Assembly (NCBI GenBank): GCA_025504975.1
Contig: JANUWI010000008.1
Span: 62,001 to 126,000, forward strand
DNA length: 64,000 nt
Source of the DNA: Plenodomus lindquistii
Lineage: Eukaryota > Ascomycota > Dothideomycetes > Pleosporales > Leptosphaeriaceae
Reading direction: 5' to 3'
The notes beneath the pieces were generated by a model. It had not been told where the DNA came from. It worked only from the letters and a program-made list of their open reading frames with translations, and made no database searches. Both the position numbers and the translations under genes were made by a program. The number at the start of each line of letters is the position of its first letter. Positions within the stretch are counted from its first letter, which is position 1. Shown here in pieces: positions 46,946 to 59,339 of this stretch.

Positions 46946-48025
46946 TCAAGCGTAGTCCTCCAATGCCCGTGACCGCTGCGGTGAAATATGCATGTGGCCT
47001 GCAAGCGCGTCGAGTGTCTCATAGGGGAAACGACCCTGTAGCCCTAGGTCACCATATGTTTTGCAGACATACAAATACACCCCCACAAGCACATCTCCTA
47101 CATGCTTTGAATAACCTACTGGAACCTCCTCCGCTCTTTTGACGAGGCCCAGTAGTGCGTAGACTCGATCGTGAGGATCCACGCATTCATTGGCGCTGTA
47201 CCGTTCCAGGCAGTGTTCCAGTCGCCGATTGTAACGGTTATGTATACTATCCCATAGGAGATATAGAGCTGGGCCGTAAACCTTCTTCTCTAAAGTTTCC
47301 AGATTCGAGCGGCTGCATCTTTCCATTACTGAAAAGTCTAGCCATACTTCTCCACACAGGACGAGAACCTGACGAGCAAGCAACACCTCCTGTATGACCC
47401 ATAGGCGCTTGAAATAACTTTGATTCAGTAGAACAGACAGGCTGTACATAGACTGCTGGCTCGTTGGCTTACCGTGCGCTCCTGAGTGGGAAGGTTTTGT
47501 ATCGGGGAATGAGGATAACCTGATGATTCCTTACCATTGAGTTTGCAAAACACACGGCGGCAGTTCTTAGGCTATCATTACAGCCGAGCCACGATATGAC
47601 GTAACAAGTCTTTTGATAGATGCTGGACATATGCCTTACAGTATGGCTACGTTCGTCCAGGATCGATTGATCGATACATATTTGATCTGGAAAAAATGTC
47701 AGGGACTATGTGGTTTGACGACCTGTGGAGGCTTTGGCGTTTTATTACCTATCCAGATGTACCAGCCTAGACTGTTCCCTGGGCTTCCGTGAAAATACCA
47801 TAGGAAATCATATAAAATCCTATTAACCGCGAATGCCTTCCCGTCAATGAATATATCCTGTTTCGAACTTTGGTCGCTGCCCCACTTGTATGATAATGCT
47901 AAGTATGATGGACGTAGACTCAAATACGTGGTAGAGATTCGACATTTTGGGTAATGTTAAAAGTGGCCCCATTCAGGAGGGTTGATTCGGAGCAAGCGTA
48001 TTTGGTCTGTACTGGTGTCCAGCCC
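46946..48025 (-). pseudogene. Broken HET-domain (heterokaryon incompatibility) gene
   Basis: Three coding blocks can be joined by introns (47923-47749, 47686-47535, 47455-46946). They give the HET signatures in order: LALSYKWGSD, WIDQICIDQ, YVISWLGC and RLWVIQEVLLARQV. Upstream, in the same frame, sits the usual HET N-terminus (STDQIRLLRINPPEWG), but it is cut by TAA at 47957-47959 and preceded by another TAA at 48026-48028. No ATG opens the frame. The product also ends early at 46946 and lacks the long C-terminal part most HET proteins carry. HET proteins trigger cell death after fusion of unlike strains; this copy is unlikely to work. An upstream exon that bypasses the stops cannot be excluded. 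Confidence 0.75.
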
Positions 48026-48028
48026 TTA

Positions 48029-49904
48029 ATGGCGAAAACTTTCGTTGGTCACAGTCTCCGCCCGGTAGTCGATTTGTTCCTCGCATGTGGGAGATTGAGA
48101 TCCATGCATCATTTCTTGAGGTATGTTGTTATAGTGACGTGGCAGATCATGGTCGTCTCCGTCAGGAGGAAATGGAGTCTTTTCCTGTGTAATTCCTCGC
48201 TACATGTAGCGATCAGCCTAGAGAAGGCGGGCACTCATGTAATCAGCTACTTAGGAACCGCGAAGTCCTTTGAAAAAATGCGGAAGCCACAGGTGCTAAG
48301 TATTGAGAAATGCGCCCAGGCAACAACGAGCACTACACAGGGGCTGAGCTGACAATGCATGCGGGGTAGGTCAGCCGCACTGGTTGCCTTGAACGCCGCC
48401 AACCGAGTGATTTTTTGTACCCAGCTCGCCTTCGGAGATCCTTTGATTATTGTGACGTGCCGTGTAACTCTGCAAGGTAACCACTGACCTAGAGGTAACA
48501 TTTGCTTCCTGGATAATTGGTCACCCATCTTGTACATCTGTCCCGTATGTTTGAGGGAATGTAGGAGATATTGTTGTAGCAGCAATGCGTAGATTACGTG
48601 TCGTGTCCAGGTGCATCTTCAGGAATCTTTCAATAGCTCTTCGCGGATCCTTAGGTGCGTGTCATCGCAAAGAGCAACTGTGCGAGTTATTTCGCGATCA
48701 CAACCTTGTTCCAGCGGCGCCAAATATCGCAACGGGATTGCTTCAACGGTCATCTGCCGTTATGGTACATGTTTCAGAGGCCGGTACGTAGGCTTTGGCT
48801 CTTGCGCCTCGGACAGTATTGGAAATAAGTACTGGAACACATGAATTGGTGTCTCAGAAACCCGCTGCAACGAGTATGCAGACCACCGGCAATCACGACT
48901 ATCAAGATCGGTCTCCAGAAAGGACTGTTGAAGCGTAAGATGTATACCTACGGTGGCCTACACCGACTTCAATGTACGCCTGGACCGCGTGGGTCGATAA
49001 TGCGAGAAGGCAAAACTTGAGTTAGGCGCTCGACGCCACGCCGTCACCAACGTCCTCATCTTTGCATCGGCTCCCAACGCGCCACAGTATGGAGTGACCC
49101 CACCTGAGCGTGATGCACATGGAGTTTTCGAGTAAGAGCTCCCGGGAATGATCCGCGTCTGACTTTCATCCCCATATCATGCGGCTGTTCGAGGGATCTG
49201 TGGTACTTTCGACCTTGTCGCGAACTTGGTTGTGCCTAGGGCTCACAGCTGCGAAACCTGCCCCTAAAGTCAGCACAACCCATGGACGGCACATGAACAT
49301 GCGACTTACCCCACTTTGCGCCGCGGGGAGACCCTGATTGTCGTCATCATTAGCCCTTACAAAGACAACCCTGCTCTTGGCGCACATATGATGTTTGTTG
49401 AGCTGGAATCTCCATGGGGTCGAACGGCACGTGGGGCGGAGATGGCCAAGCCGCTAAAGAAACAAGCCGACCCAAGACACCGCCGCGGTGAAACAAGCCT
49501 CGACATGTCGATCTAGGGTGAATGTATCTAAGGATCATTAGAAAGTCCCGCGAAGACACCATGTGCTAGCGACAGAAGGCAAGAAGTCTCACCTGTGCTG
49601 CAAATCACGTCTACTACGACGCTGAGCCTTGAGAATGAAAGCCTCCCTACGCCGGTACGGTCAGCATGTGCCCTCGCGCTGATCATTTACCCATAAAGGT
49701 TACACCGTACGACTTTCTCCACGAACTAGACCGCTAGCCTATTCTTAGCTCAACCGGTCACTACGCCACCCCAGCTTTCGTCAAAGGGACCCTGTGTCAC
49801 TATGGTGGGGATCCTCCGTAAGAATCAGTACATAAAGCCAGAGCGCTGACCGCTTTCTTCTGACCGTGTGTCAATCTTCAGTTCTTCCGCCGGAGATTTC
49901 TATC
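48029..49904. other. Gene-poor stretch, about 1.9 kb
   Basis: No intact gene. One possible gene remnant is listed at 48953-49135. The last 100 bases are the promoter side of the MFS transporter. Confidence 0.5.
48953..49135 (+). pseudogene. Possible gene remnant, family unknown
   Basis: A 61-codon frame with protein-like composition (AYTDFNVRLDRVGR before, HAVTNVLIFASAPNAPQYGV after) is interrupted by an in-frame TAA at 48998-49000 and ends at 49133-49135. There is no start codon and no splice structure. The family is not recognised, and chance is possible. Confidence 0.25.
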
Positions 49905-52158
49905 ATGGCTACTAAAGACGTATATAGCGACAAGGATCGCATTGAGCATCATGATACGTACGTTAGTTCAATTCGTGATATTGGGAAAGACTGACACCAA
50001 GCAGTGCCTCTGAAGAGCGTGGAGTCATGAAGACTGAACATAGTGTCTCTGCAAAGTGGGTGACGCAAACAGTCTTACCCAAGATATATGCTAATTGTTC
50101 ACCTTAGGATTCAGAATCCTCTCATACACATGACCGAAGCTGAGATGCTTCGAGATGTCGACGCATTCGCAAAGGAAAACGACTTCGAAGAGCATCTCCC
50201 TCTTCTACGGAAGGCCGCTCTTGTCGCTCGCGACCCTGTGAACATGGATAAGGTCCCCGGGATTACTCAGGAAGAGACAGACTCCATCTCCAACGAAGTT
50301 CTACACAAATGGCGTCAGCCAAGGATTCTTTACTTCACGATCATTCTCTGCTCGGTGGGTGCTGCAGTTCAAGGATGGGACCAGACTGGATCAAACGGGG
50401 CCAATCTCTCTTTCCCAGATGCGCTTGGGATTCCCAACTCGGAAATGGTCAACGGCGCTATCAATCCCAATGCGGCGCGTAATCAGTGGCTACAAGGATT
50501 GATCAATGCGGGACCCTACATTGCGTCTGCGTTCTTGTAAGTTAGACTTGTCACGAAATCTAAGCAAGACAACTGATCTCGTTGAAGTGGATGCTGGATA
50601 TCTGACCCACTCAACAACCTTTTTGGACGTCGTGGCTGCATCTTCATCTCTGCCATCTTCTGCGCACTGTCGCCCATTGGATCGGCAGTCTCTCAAAGTA
50701 AGCACTTGTACCACTTACACATATGACTCGAGTCCTGACAAAGTCTTCAGCTTGGGAACAACTCTTCATTACCCGTCTCCTTTTAGGTATCGGTATGGGA
50801 TGCAAGGGCGCCTCTATTCCCATCTTCGCAGCCGAGAATGCTCGTAAGTACCAAGATCTAACCATGTCTTCCAGTCTTACTAAATGAACTCAGCTGCAAG
50901 TATTCGTGGTGCCCTCGTCATGACCTGGCAACTTTGGACAGCATTCGGTATCTTCCTAGGAACTGTTGCCAACCTGGCCGTCAAGGACACGGGCAAAATT
51001 TCCTGGCGTCTGCAATTTGGGTCTGCTCTGATCCCAGCACTTCCTTTACTTGTTGGTGTCTTCTTCTGCCCCGAGTCTCCTCGCTGGTACATCAAGAAAG
51101 GCAAGTATTCGCAGGCATTTAAATCCTTGAGACGACTTCGCAACAACGATATTCAAGCTGCGCGCGATTTGTATTACATCCACTCCCAGCTACGTGTGGA
51201 GAATAGCTTGATTTCTATCAAGACAAACTTCTTCACACGGTTCATCCAACTTTTTACAGTCCCTCGACTTCGCAGGGCGACGGTCGCGTCAGGTGTGGTC
51301 ATGATTGCGCAGCAGATGTGCGGAAGTAGGTCTCACAAACCTTTACATTACGAACCAGACTAATTTCAAGCAGTCAACATCATCGCTTTCTACTCCAGCA
51401 CTATTTTTGAGGCCGCTGGAGCGAGCGTTACCAAGTCCCTGATCGCATCGATGGGATTCGGCTTGGTTAACTTTGTCTTTGCATTCCCTGCACTCTGGAC
51501 GATCGACACATTCGGTCGCCGAACGCTGCTTTTGTTCACATTCCCACAGATGGCGTGGACATTGCTCGCGGCCGGTCTTTGCTACCTCATCCCTCAAAGT
51601 AGTTCTGCTCATCTCGGTCTCGTGGCTCTCTTCGTCTACCTGTTCGGTGCGTGGTACTCCCCCGGAGAAGGACCAGTACCTTTCACCTACAGCGCCGAAG
51701 TCTTCCCACTCTCCCACCGCGAAGTCGGCATGTCTTGGGCTGTAGCGACGTGTCTCTTCTGGGCCGCTGTCCTATCGATCACCTTCCCACGCATGCTGAG
51801 TGCCATGACACCGACAGGCGCCTTTGGATTCTACGCAGGACTGAACCTTATCGCTCTATGTCTCATTTTCCTTTTCGTGCCCGAGACTAAGCAGCGTACG
51901 CTCGAGGAACTGGACTACATCTTCGCCATCCCCACACGGAAGTTTATTAGCCACCAATGCGGCACTGTGCTGCCATGGTGGATCAAAACTTTCATTATGC
52001 GCAAGAAAATTGGACCTTGCCCGTCGCTGATTAGCTTTGAGGGCGGTGGTGAGAATGATCAGGCTCTCGGTGAGCAGGTGCGCAAGGCTAGTTTGGCAGG
52101 ACAGGGTGGTGAGGAGAGGAGATCGAGTGTTACTGATAAGGCGAGAAGTGCGGCTTAG
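49905..52158 (+). CDS. MFS sugar transporter
   Basis: Seven exons (49905-49957, 50005-50055, 50108-50536, 50588-50697, 50751-50843, 50894-51325, 51374-52158) encode 650 residues; introns are 47-53 nt. After a hydrophilic N-terminus of about 110 residues come twelve expected membrane helices with sugar-porter motifs: QGWDQTGSNGANLSF after helix 1, FGRRG between helices 2 and 3, PESPRWYIKKGK after helix 6, FGRRTLLL between helices 8 and 9, and PETKQRTLEELD after helix 12. It should import a sugar by proton symport at the plasma membrane; the substrate cannot be read from sequence. The N- and C-terminal tails are longer than in typical hexose transporters. Confidence 0.92.
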
Positions 52159-54098
52159 GCGTCGTCCAGACCATAGTTGGGAAGCAGTAGGGTAATGCGT
52201 GAAATCATGCTCACCAATAAAGATCATGCTAATCGACACACTTTGGCATTCAGATTCAAGTCTTTTAGGGTTCCAGGCTCCAAACGTTGTCTCCTCAGCT
52301 CTTAGGTACTTGACTTGACTTGGCAACGCAGTGGCTTCCATTAGCACTGATCGTCACGCATGGTCAATATGCCGCAGCTAAGTGATGGGGTAGCGGAAAT
52401 ACCCTCTGAACCTTGTGTCCTACATGGGAACTGTGACGAAGTTGAACACGAGCGTGTCTCGAGGCAAAGTATTCCGCTGCCCCTTTGCTTATTTTTACTC
52501 TTGACTACATTCTCAACACGAAACGGCGTTGCTATCGCACTATTGCATAATTTCCGCCGTACTCCGTTCTGCAATAAGAGACAAGCCACATCTCGTACAC
52601 AGCGTGCAATCGTCTACCCAGATTTTATAATCTACCCGCCCCACCAATCACATCACAAGCCTATCCCCAAAACCCTCCGCATATATACTCTCTACCACGC
52701 AAACTATGGCAAGCCGCACATGCATTACGCTAGTTTGCTCTGTCTCTAGAAGAGACTACAAAACGCCACATGTCTCCGCCACGCGATCCGTTTGGTCGGC
52801 TCCATCCCGCTTCCCCCGACCTTGGGCCAACGCATTCTGCAAGTGACAAGTGACGTGCCTACACCGTATGGCGTGGATTCCGCAAGCCACACAGGGTCCC
52901 GACTCCCCAGACATGTGTAAGCGAGGCTACTTCTAGAAAATTTGAACTAAAGATGAGCTACTGTGCGCTTTGCTTCGTGCACTGCGCTGCAAAATGCATT
53001 GCCACGTAGACATGGTGTACGGCAACTCAGTCCTGATGCATTCGAGCACACCCTCAAAACGTGGGTAATGAAGCGTGTTTAAGTTTGAAAATTGAGAGGA
53101 GTGTGGAAGACTGAGGGGCCGGAGTGGCGGCAGTGAGTTTGTCTGGATTCCGGGACATTGCCGATTCTATTGAATATTCTACGGTAGATCTACTAGTTTT
53201 TAGATATAAGCATTCGGTTCGGCTTGCTTCCCTGTCTAAGATTAACATATTGTCAGTTTTGTTGTTGACTAGGCTAGCACGTTCATTGGTCAAACTTAAC
53301 AAAAGGCAAGTCTCCGGAGTTGACTACCTCCTGTAGAAAGATCTACCAGTTCAGGATCTCTAGCGTAGGGAAAGGTTCGAACGGGTCTTATCTCCGTGCG
53401 TGCTCTGTGGTTGATAGGCTGGCTGCCTGCTTGATCAGAAGCGTTAGTGTTGAGAGTACAGAGTGTCTCTCTACGCATCACTAGTGGTATTCAAATGTCT
53501 TACTGAAGCTGGATATCCTGGCTGGATATTCCGGATAAACACAATGTTTAGTAATTCAGTGCAACAGTAGTCTAGAGGGGCATTCGGGCCGAAGCGAGCA
53601 GATCGCAACGCGACTGAGGTATAGGGGAAGGTGAGCCGAAGATGGAACAGGTACGCGTGCAAATGCCTCGGTGATAGTGCTGCACTCACTCATGATCGCG
53701 GGGCGTCTGCGAACACTCGTAAAAGTAAATTATTGAGTATGTTGTTTCGGCTCATGTTAAGGTATCGAGCATTAAGTATACAAAGGAAATCTGTGAAGAA
53801 TTTGCGACAAAATACTACGCGCAATGACGCTGGGTTGCTCCATAGGAAAAGGGGATATAATCATGTGGTATACCAAAACTCCAAGAATGCAAGGGAACCG
53901 TTCCTTAAAACGGCTATGCGGTGGGTAGAATCGCACTCGATGCCTGACTGCAACTGTCGTCGTGGTCGCTGTCTTCCGATCTCATGTCGTCCTTATCGAG
54001 CGCCGCGCCGATCCAGCGCCAGTCAGATATAGAGAAACTTCGCCTGCTTCATCATATGAGCACAATGTCTCTCCATATAGCCGAGAGGGGATGTTTAC
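52159..54098. other. Convergent intergenic region, about 1.9 kb, no gene recognised
   Basis: This lies between the MFS and ankyrin gene stops. It is relatively AT-rich from about 52900 to 53900, with short frames on both strands and no motif. No terminal repeats or transposase remnants were found by eye. Confidence 0.5.
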
Positions 54099-56882
54099 CT
54101 ACTGCCGAGCCCCGACTTTCTGCGCGGCGTTGGGGAACAGCAACGCAAGACCTTCTTCCCAACCACGTTCGGTGACAATGTCGATTACAGCTCGACCAGT
54201 CTCATCGGTGAGCTGAAGGTCAACAGGACCACCCATGTCAATGAGCAGCTTGAGGATCTCTGCGTCGCCGTTCTCGACAGCTTGGAGAATGGCGTTCCAG
54301 CCACGGTGCATCTTGTTAATTTCGGCACCGCGAGTAAGGAGCATCTGAAGGATCTCGGTGTCACCAGTATAGCGGCGAAGGGCCTTGACGAGCGGGAGAT
54401 GCTCTCCAGGGGCGTTGGGATCAGCATTTGCTTCATCGAGCAGGTAGCGGACGAGGTCTTTACGCTCCTCACGGATAGCTGTGGTAAGCGGAGAGAAGAC
54501 GCCACAATTCTTGTCTTCAACGCTGACGCCAGCTGCAAGGAGAAGCTTGATGCTTTCGAGCTGGTTGGCAACCACGGCCATCTCAACGACTCCACGGAAT
54601 GCACGCGGATTGGGCGTGGAGGCAAGGAGCTTCTTCAAGATTGCAGGTCGCTTGACGGCCATACACAGAGGCCAGTCTTGGCCCCTGATGGCAGGATCAG
54701 CACCTCGGGAGAGAAGAATATCAACGAGTTCGCCACGATCGTCACGAATCGCAGTAGTGAGGGCAGTGAAACCTTCCGATGTGCGGTCATTGGGGCTGAC
54801 ACCCTGATCAAGGAGGTACACCAGAACATCCTTATTGTTAAACTTGACGGCAGTCTCAATGATTCCCTTGGGCTTGTGGAGGTCTGCACCAGCAGCAACA
54901 AGCTGGGGGAGGAATTGGGTACGCTTGTGGGTGATACACTTGAACGCCGGGTATTCCGCAGCGTTGAAGTTAGGGTCTGCGCCATTCGCCAGGAGGTAAG
55001 TGACAATGTCGGCGCTGTTGTCACGGATCGCTGAGCACAGCGGTGTGTAGACGCCGTCCTTCCTGAGATTGGGAGACACGCCATTGGCGATGAGAACTTT
55101 GATGGACTCGAGCTTCTTCAAGCTGGCTGCCAGTTCCATTACACCAGGTGCCTTCTTGGTATCAGCGCCGCGTTCCAGAAGAAGCTGGAGCGCCTTAGGG
55201 TGGTAAGTCGAGGGCCAAAGTGGATGTTTAGGTCCTGGTAAATTGGGGTTGGCTCCGTGATCAAGAAGTACGGTCATGAGGTCGACGCGATTTGTCTGGA
55301 TCGCCTGGAAGAGTGCAGTTGTTCCTTCTCCGTTCTTCGCATTTGCATCACCACCCGATTCCAGAAGCATGTCTACAACCCTCGGTGATGTAGTCTTGTT
55401 CATAGCGGAGATAAGCGCAGTTGATCCGTTCTCCATCACGAAATCAGGATTGCCCCCGTGGGCAAGGTACAACTGTACAAACTCAACGTAGTTATTGATC
55501 GCAGCCATAGACAGGGGTGACTCTGAATCTGGGCCGGCAGACAAGTTAGGGTCAGCACCATGCTTGAGGAGTGTCTTCGCAGATTCAAGGCTCTGCGAGC
55601 GAGTGACGGCGTACAGTGGCGTCACACCTTCACGGTCGAATCCATTGGCATCAGCGCCATATCGAAGCAACAAGGTGATGCTCTCGACATCCAGGTTTTC
55701 TGCTGCGATGCGTAGCATGGCAGCTTCCATGTGTGCTTCTGCCTTCGCGCCACCGTCGAGTAATTGCTCGAGAACGCGATGCCTCCGCTGCTCAACGGCG
55801 TTCACAAGAGCTCCCTTGCCGCCAACGTTCTTGGATCCTCCGCTCTGACGCGGTGCCCAGGCGCCCGTAGGCGATTCCACCTTGTATGAGTTGTGGGTTT
55901 GAGCGTCGTCGTTGTAACGGTCAACCACGTTGACGTTAAGGCGTTGCAACTTGTCCTCGAGTGTGGGCGAGCGAGTGTTGTGCATACGCATATCACCATA
56001 GCCCGAATCCTCGTGGAACGCGATGTTCTGCTGGTACATGGTGTCCCTAGTGGAGTCGCTCGAACTGGCACTTCTCCAGTTCTTGTGTAGGTCAACAATG
56101 CCTGGAGATATTTCCTCCTGTCTGTGATGCATATCGCTGTGATAAGACTGCTCATCACGATGGAGCTGGTTAAGAGACGGCCTGTTCAGAGAATGCACAT
56201 CCGAGTGGTGAGAATGTTGTTTCATAGGCGGTACAGGGGGCAAGTCCGACGTGGGAGCGGAGTGAATTGATGGAAGGCTTTTCGCCGAGCTGGGGTCGAG
56301 ACGCTCCAAGGCAGCGATCAGGCCTGCGTATCCAATTCCCATGGAAGCATCTGCTCGAGCGTCGCCGAGTGTCCATCTGAACATTGCCGAGTTAACTTTC
56401 AGGGAATCGCGACTTCTTGTCAGTGTGTGTCGCATCTTGTCGACGTCTGTGTCGGCGAACATCATGCGAAACTTCATGCCGAAGCCACCCTTGTGGTTTT
56501 CCTTGTCGACAACTGAAGATCATGTTAGCAGTGCCGCGATCCCAATGTAGTGCACCTGCTTCAGTATGAAGATAGACGTACATTTGTTAACCATTTGACT
56601 GAGGACAGAGAACTCCTCGTTGACTTGGCGTACACGCCTATCAAGCTCTTGAGACACCTCAACAGGGAATCCGGATCTTGACTTAGCAGCTTCTGTGAGG
56701 CCAGCTTCGATCGACCAGAGAACTTGGCAGAGGTCTATAAACTCTGCAGAGAGAGCCTGAAATCCATGAATAGGGTTTTTGGCGGTGCTGAGGTACTCGA
56801 GCATACGAATCGCGATGGTATTACCCTGAGCATTCACTCGGGAGCATAGCTCGACTGACGATTCTTTCCTGGCAGGCGCCAT
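54099..56882 (-). CDS. Ankyrin-repeat protein
   Basis: Exons 56882-56582 and 56512-54099 encode 904 residues; the 69-nt intron (GTACGT, branch GCTAAC, TTCAG) falls after about 100 residues. The first 150 residues are a helical region of unknown family, followed by a Ser/His-rich linker to about 310. From there to the end I count about 18 ankyrin repeats (for example LLLRYGADANGFDREGVTPL), a protein-binding scaffold. In the second half the repeats fall into a three-repeat super-unit (see findings). There is no catalytic domain, signal peptide or membrane segment. The partner is unknown. Confidence 0.88.
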
Positions 56883-59339
56883 CTTCGAGGTAAGCCAAGT
56901 GGACAAGAGACTGAGGGAATGCGAAACACTCCAGATGAGTGGGCTATGGCAGGTACTTTACACTGAGCTCCAGGGCCCTGACTAGGAAAGCCCTTTGTCC
57001 CACTCTATGTACCATGGGAAACCAACCCGTCAGTCCGCTCTAGCCCACGGCGAGCTGCGAGTCACTGGCCCGCAGTTCTCCAATTCGTATGGTTCCTTAG
57101 CGTCTACCTCCTCGTAAGAGGGTTTGGTCGACTTGCAACAAGGTTTGCGCTATCGCTCGCTCCGAGCTTCGCGCTAGCATCTGTACAGCCACCTACCGCG
57201 TCTCAATCTGGGTAGACCCCAGTCAGTTGGGATCCTGACAGCTCTTTTTCCACGTGCGTGACAATGCTTTAGTGTATACTAATACTCAAACGGCTCGAAA
57301 AGCTACCGCACGAGATGCGGCCCAGTGCTGGGGGAACATTGCTCAACAATTATTGGACTAACTCAGCACAAGACGCCGTCTAGAAGCCAATCAAATAGTG
57401 TTGCAACAACGAAATCCTTATAGAATTTCGCTTTGGTGTCTCCAACACTAGCGGGCTATCACACGGCTCAGACTCCCTGCGACATCTTCCACGGCTAGCG
57501 TTGCACGAACCTATTAGGGCTGATTCCACATGGTACATGAGTCTTCCATACGCGCTCGGCAGATAACGGTGCGCTGAGAGTCGAGACACGCTGCGAACCC
57601 CTTGTTGGGCGAAGGTCACTTCGCTATTTGGGCAGAGGACCGAGAAGACAAGAGTTTTTGACCGTTGCCGCCGCGCTGTTGTGCGTTGTCCAACGGGCAT
57701 GGACGTGTGCCCTAAGAGCCAAGGCCATGTGTTCGAGCAACGCTGACGCATGAGAAAACGCCAAACGAGTAGAGGAATCTAACGGCTAACTGGCAATCGC
57801 ATTGCCGATCGATCGAGAAAAGGTTCCATGCGAAGTTGCATGAAGTATGGTGCACAAAGTTGTATTCTACATACGGCAGAGAGCCCAATTGTCAATCTTG
57901 TGGGTCGCAGGTCCGACGGTAATGTGCGAATTGTCTGCGTGCAATCGAATTTGGGACTAGTACAAGCAGATCCTCTTCCCCGCATGTTGAAAGTCAGCTG
58001 TCATGTACCATGTTTTAGGGGCTCATACCCATGTATGAATCTTGTGGCTTTGATGTCTCTCCCCTTGCAAAAATCCTTTGCCCCTGGCTGCCCGGCAGGG
58101 ACACCAGCGAGGCGAAGCCTGCGTCGCAAGCGGGACCAAATTCCGACCTATCGAACTCTCCGCTTCGCACTAGGAATGTAGATGCGAGCAGCAGCCTTGG
58201 TCGCCAATCGCACGAAGTGGACCTCCAACATTACGATGAAGTCAGCATAACCAATGTAGAGGTGCCACAGGTTGGGTCGCCGAGCACCATGATTCTAGCC
58301 TGGGCTAGTGTGGCTTTGGGGCCAGCGAATTTTTGGCAGCGGTTGGCGCGCATGGCTTATCCACAAATTAGCCAAGCATAAGAAAAAATAGGTAAGCAGA
58401 GTAAAGCCACGGTAATTCTCCGCATCCTGAATCTCGATCCGATTCCTGGGTCGTCGCAGAGCTGACAAAAACGCCTCTTCCCTTCGCGTCCATACTATTG
58501 GAATTTAAGCCATCCGCGGAGTGGTAGCAATTACACGCCATCTGAATTTGTTGCACGGGCTGGTTCTGGAGCAGCCTTCGGCGTACTGCTGTCAATGCTA
58601 GTCTTCGCGATGGCGTTTCTTCGGCCCCAGAACCGAATCTTGTTGCCAGCAGGACTCATTCTAGAATTCGTATTTCTTCTGTAGTATAGGGGTCTTCTGG
58701 GAGACCAACATGCCACGAGCCTGATCGTACCATATGTAGTAAGTAGATTGTCCGACCCACTTTTACAACAGTTGATGTACGGATGGAAACGGATTGGATT
58801 TTGACGTAGGCCGGAAGCATGGATCCACGTTTGCACACTGAATTGTCACTAACTCCATGTCGCAATCCCCTCCCCGATAGCCGATGCGGATCATTAGATT
58901 TTGAGGCATGGTCATCCTGATCGTCAGGAAAGGATCATGTATCTACACATACTCCTAGGCGTACGATTGGAGAAAAAGCACAATGCGTACACAAATCGTT
59001 GAACCATGTAAGGGGCAGTACGTGGCCACCGCATCAAAATGGTGGCGGGAAACCTCAGCCATGATGCCGTCTACAAGTCAAGCATAAGGAAGTATTGGGC
59101 TTACCTCTCACTGGACTTTCATTCACAGTACATCGAGAATCCGCCGCTTCAACCGTGACTTTCTTCGAGTTTGAGATGTAGCTGATGCGTGGAGTACAAT
59201 TCACGAAAAGCACGCAACATCAGGTGATTTCTTGGCATAGGATATCGCGCTAATCTAGCGCTGCCCATGCGCATATCCACCATTGAACGTACTCTGCCTT
59301 GGCTCGCCTTCACGTCACCATACCTTGACGACGGTCGCG
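56883..59339. other. Gene-poor stretch, about 2.5 kb
   Basis: Divergent space between the ankyrin and THOC5 genes. The best frame is at 58031-58381 on plus (116 residues, first ATG at 58031), with a hydrophilic middle and no recognisable motif; I do not call it. Other frames are shorter. No repeats stand out. Confidence 0.45.

Noticed and set aside
54282..55034. 250-codon open frame on plus
   Set aside because: It is antisense to the ankyrin array; it stays open because of the repeated codon pattern.
58031..58381. 116-codon plus frame in the ankyrin-THOC5 gap
   Set aside because: Composition is acceptable but there is no motif, splice partner or promoter sign; it could be chance in a 2.5-kb gap.
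59283..59339. N-terminal extension of THOC5
   Set aside because: The codon at 59283 is TTG, not ATG; the first ATG in frame is 59340.
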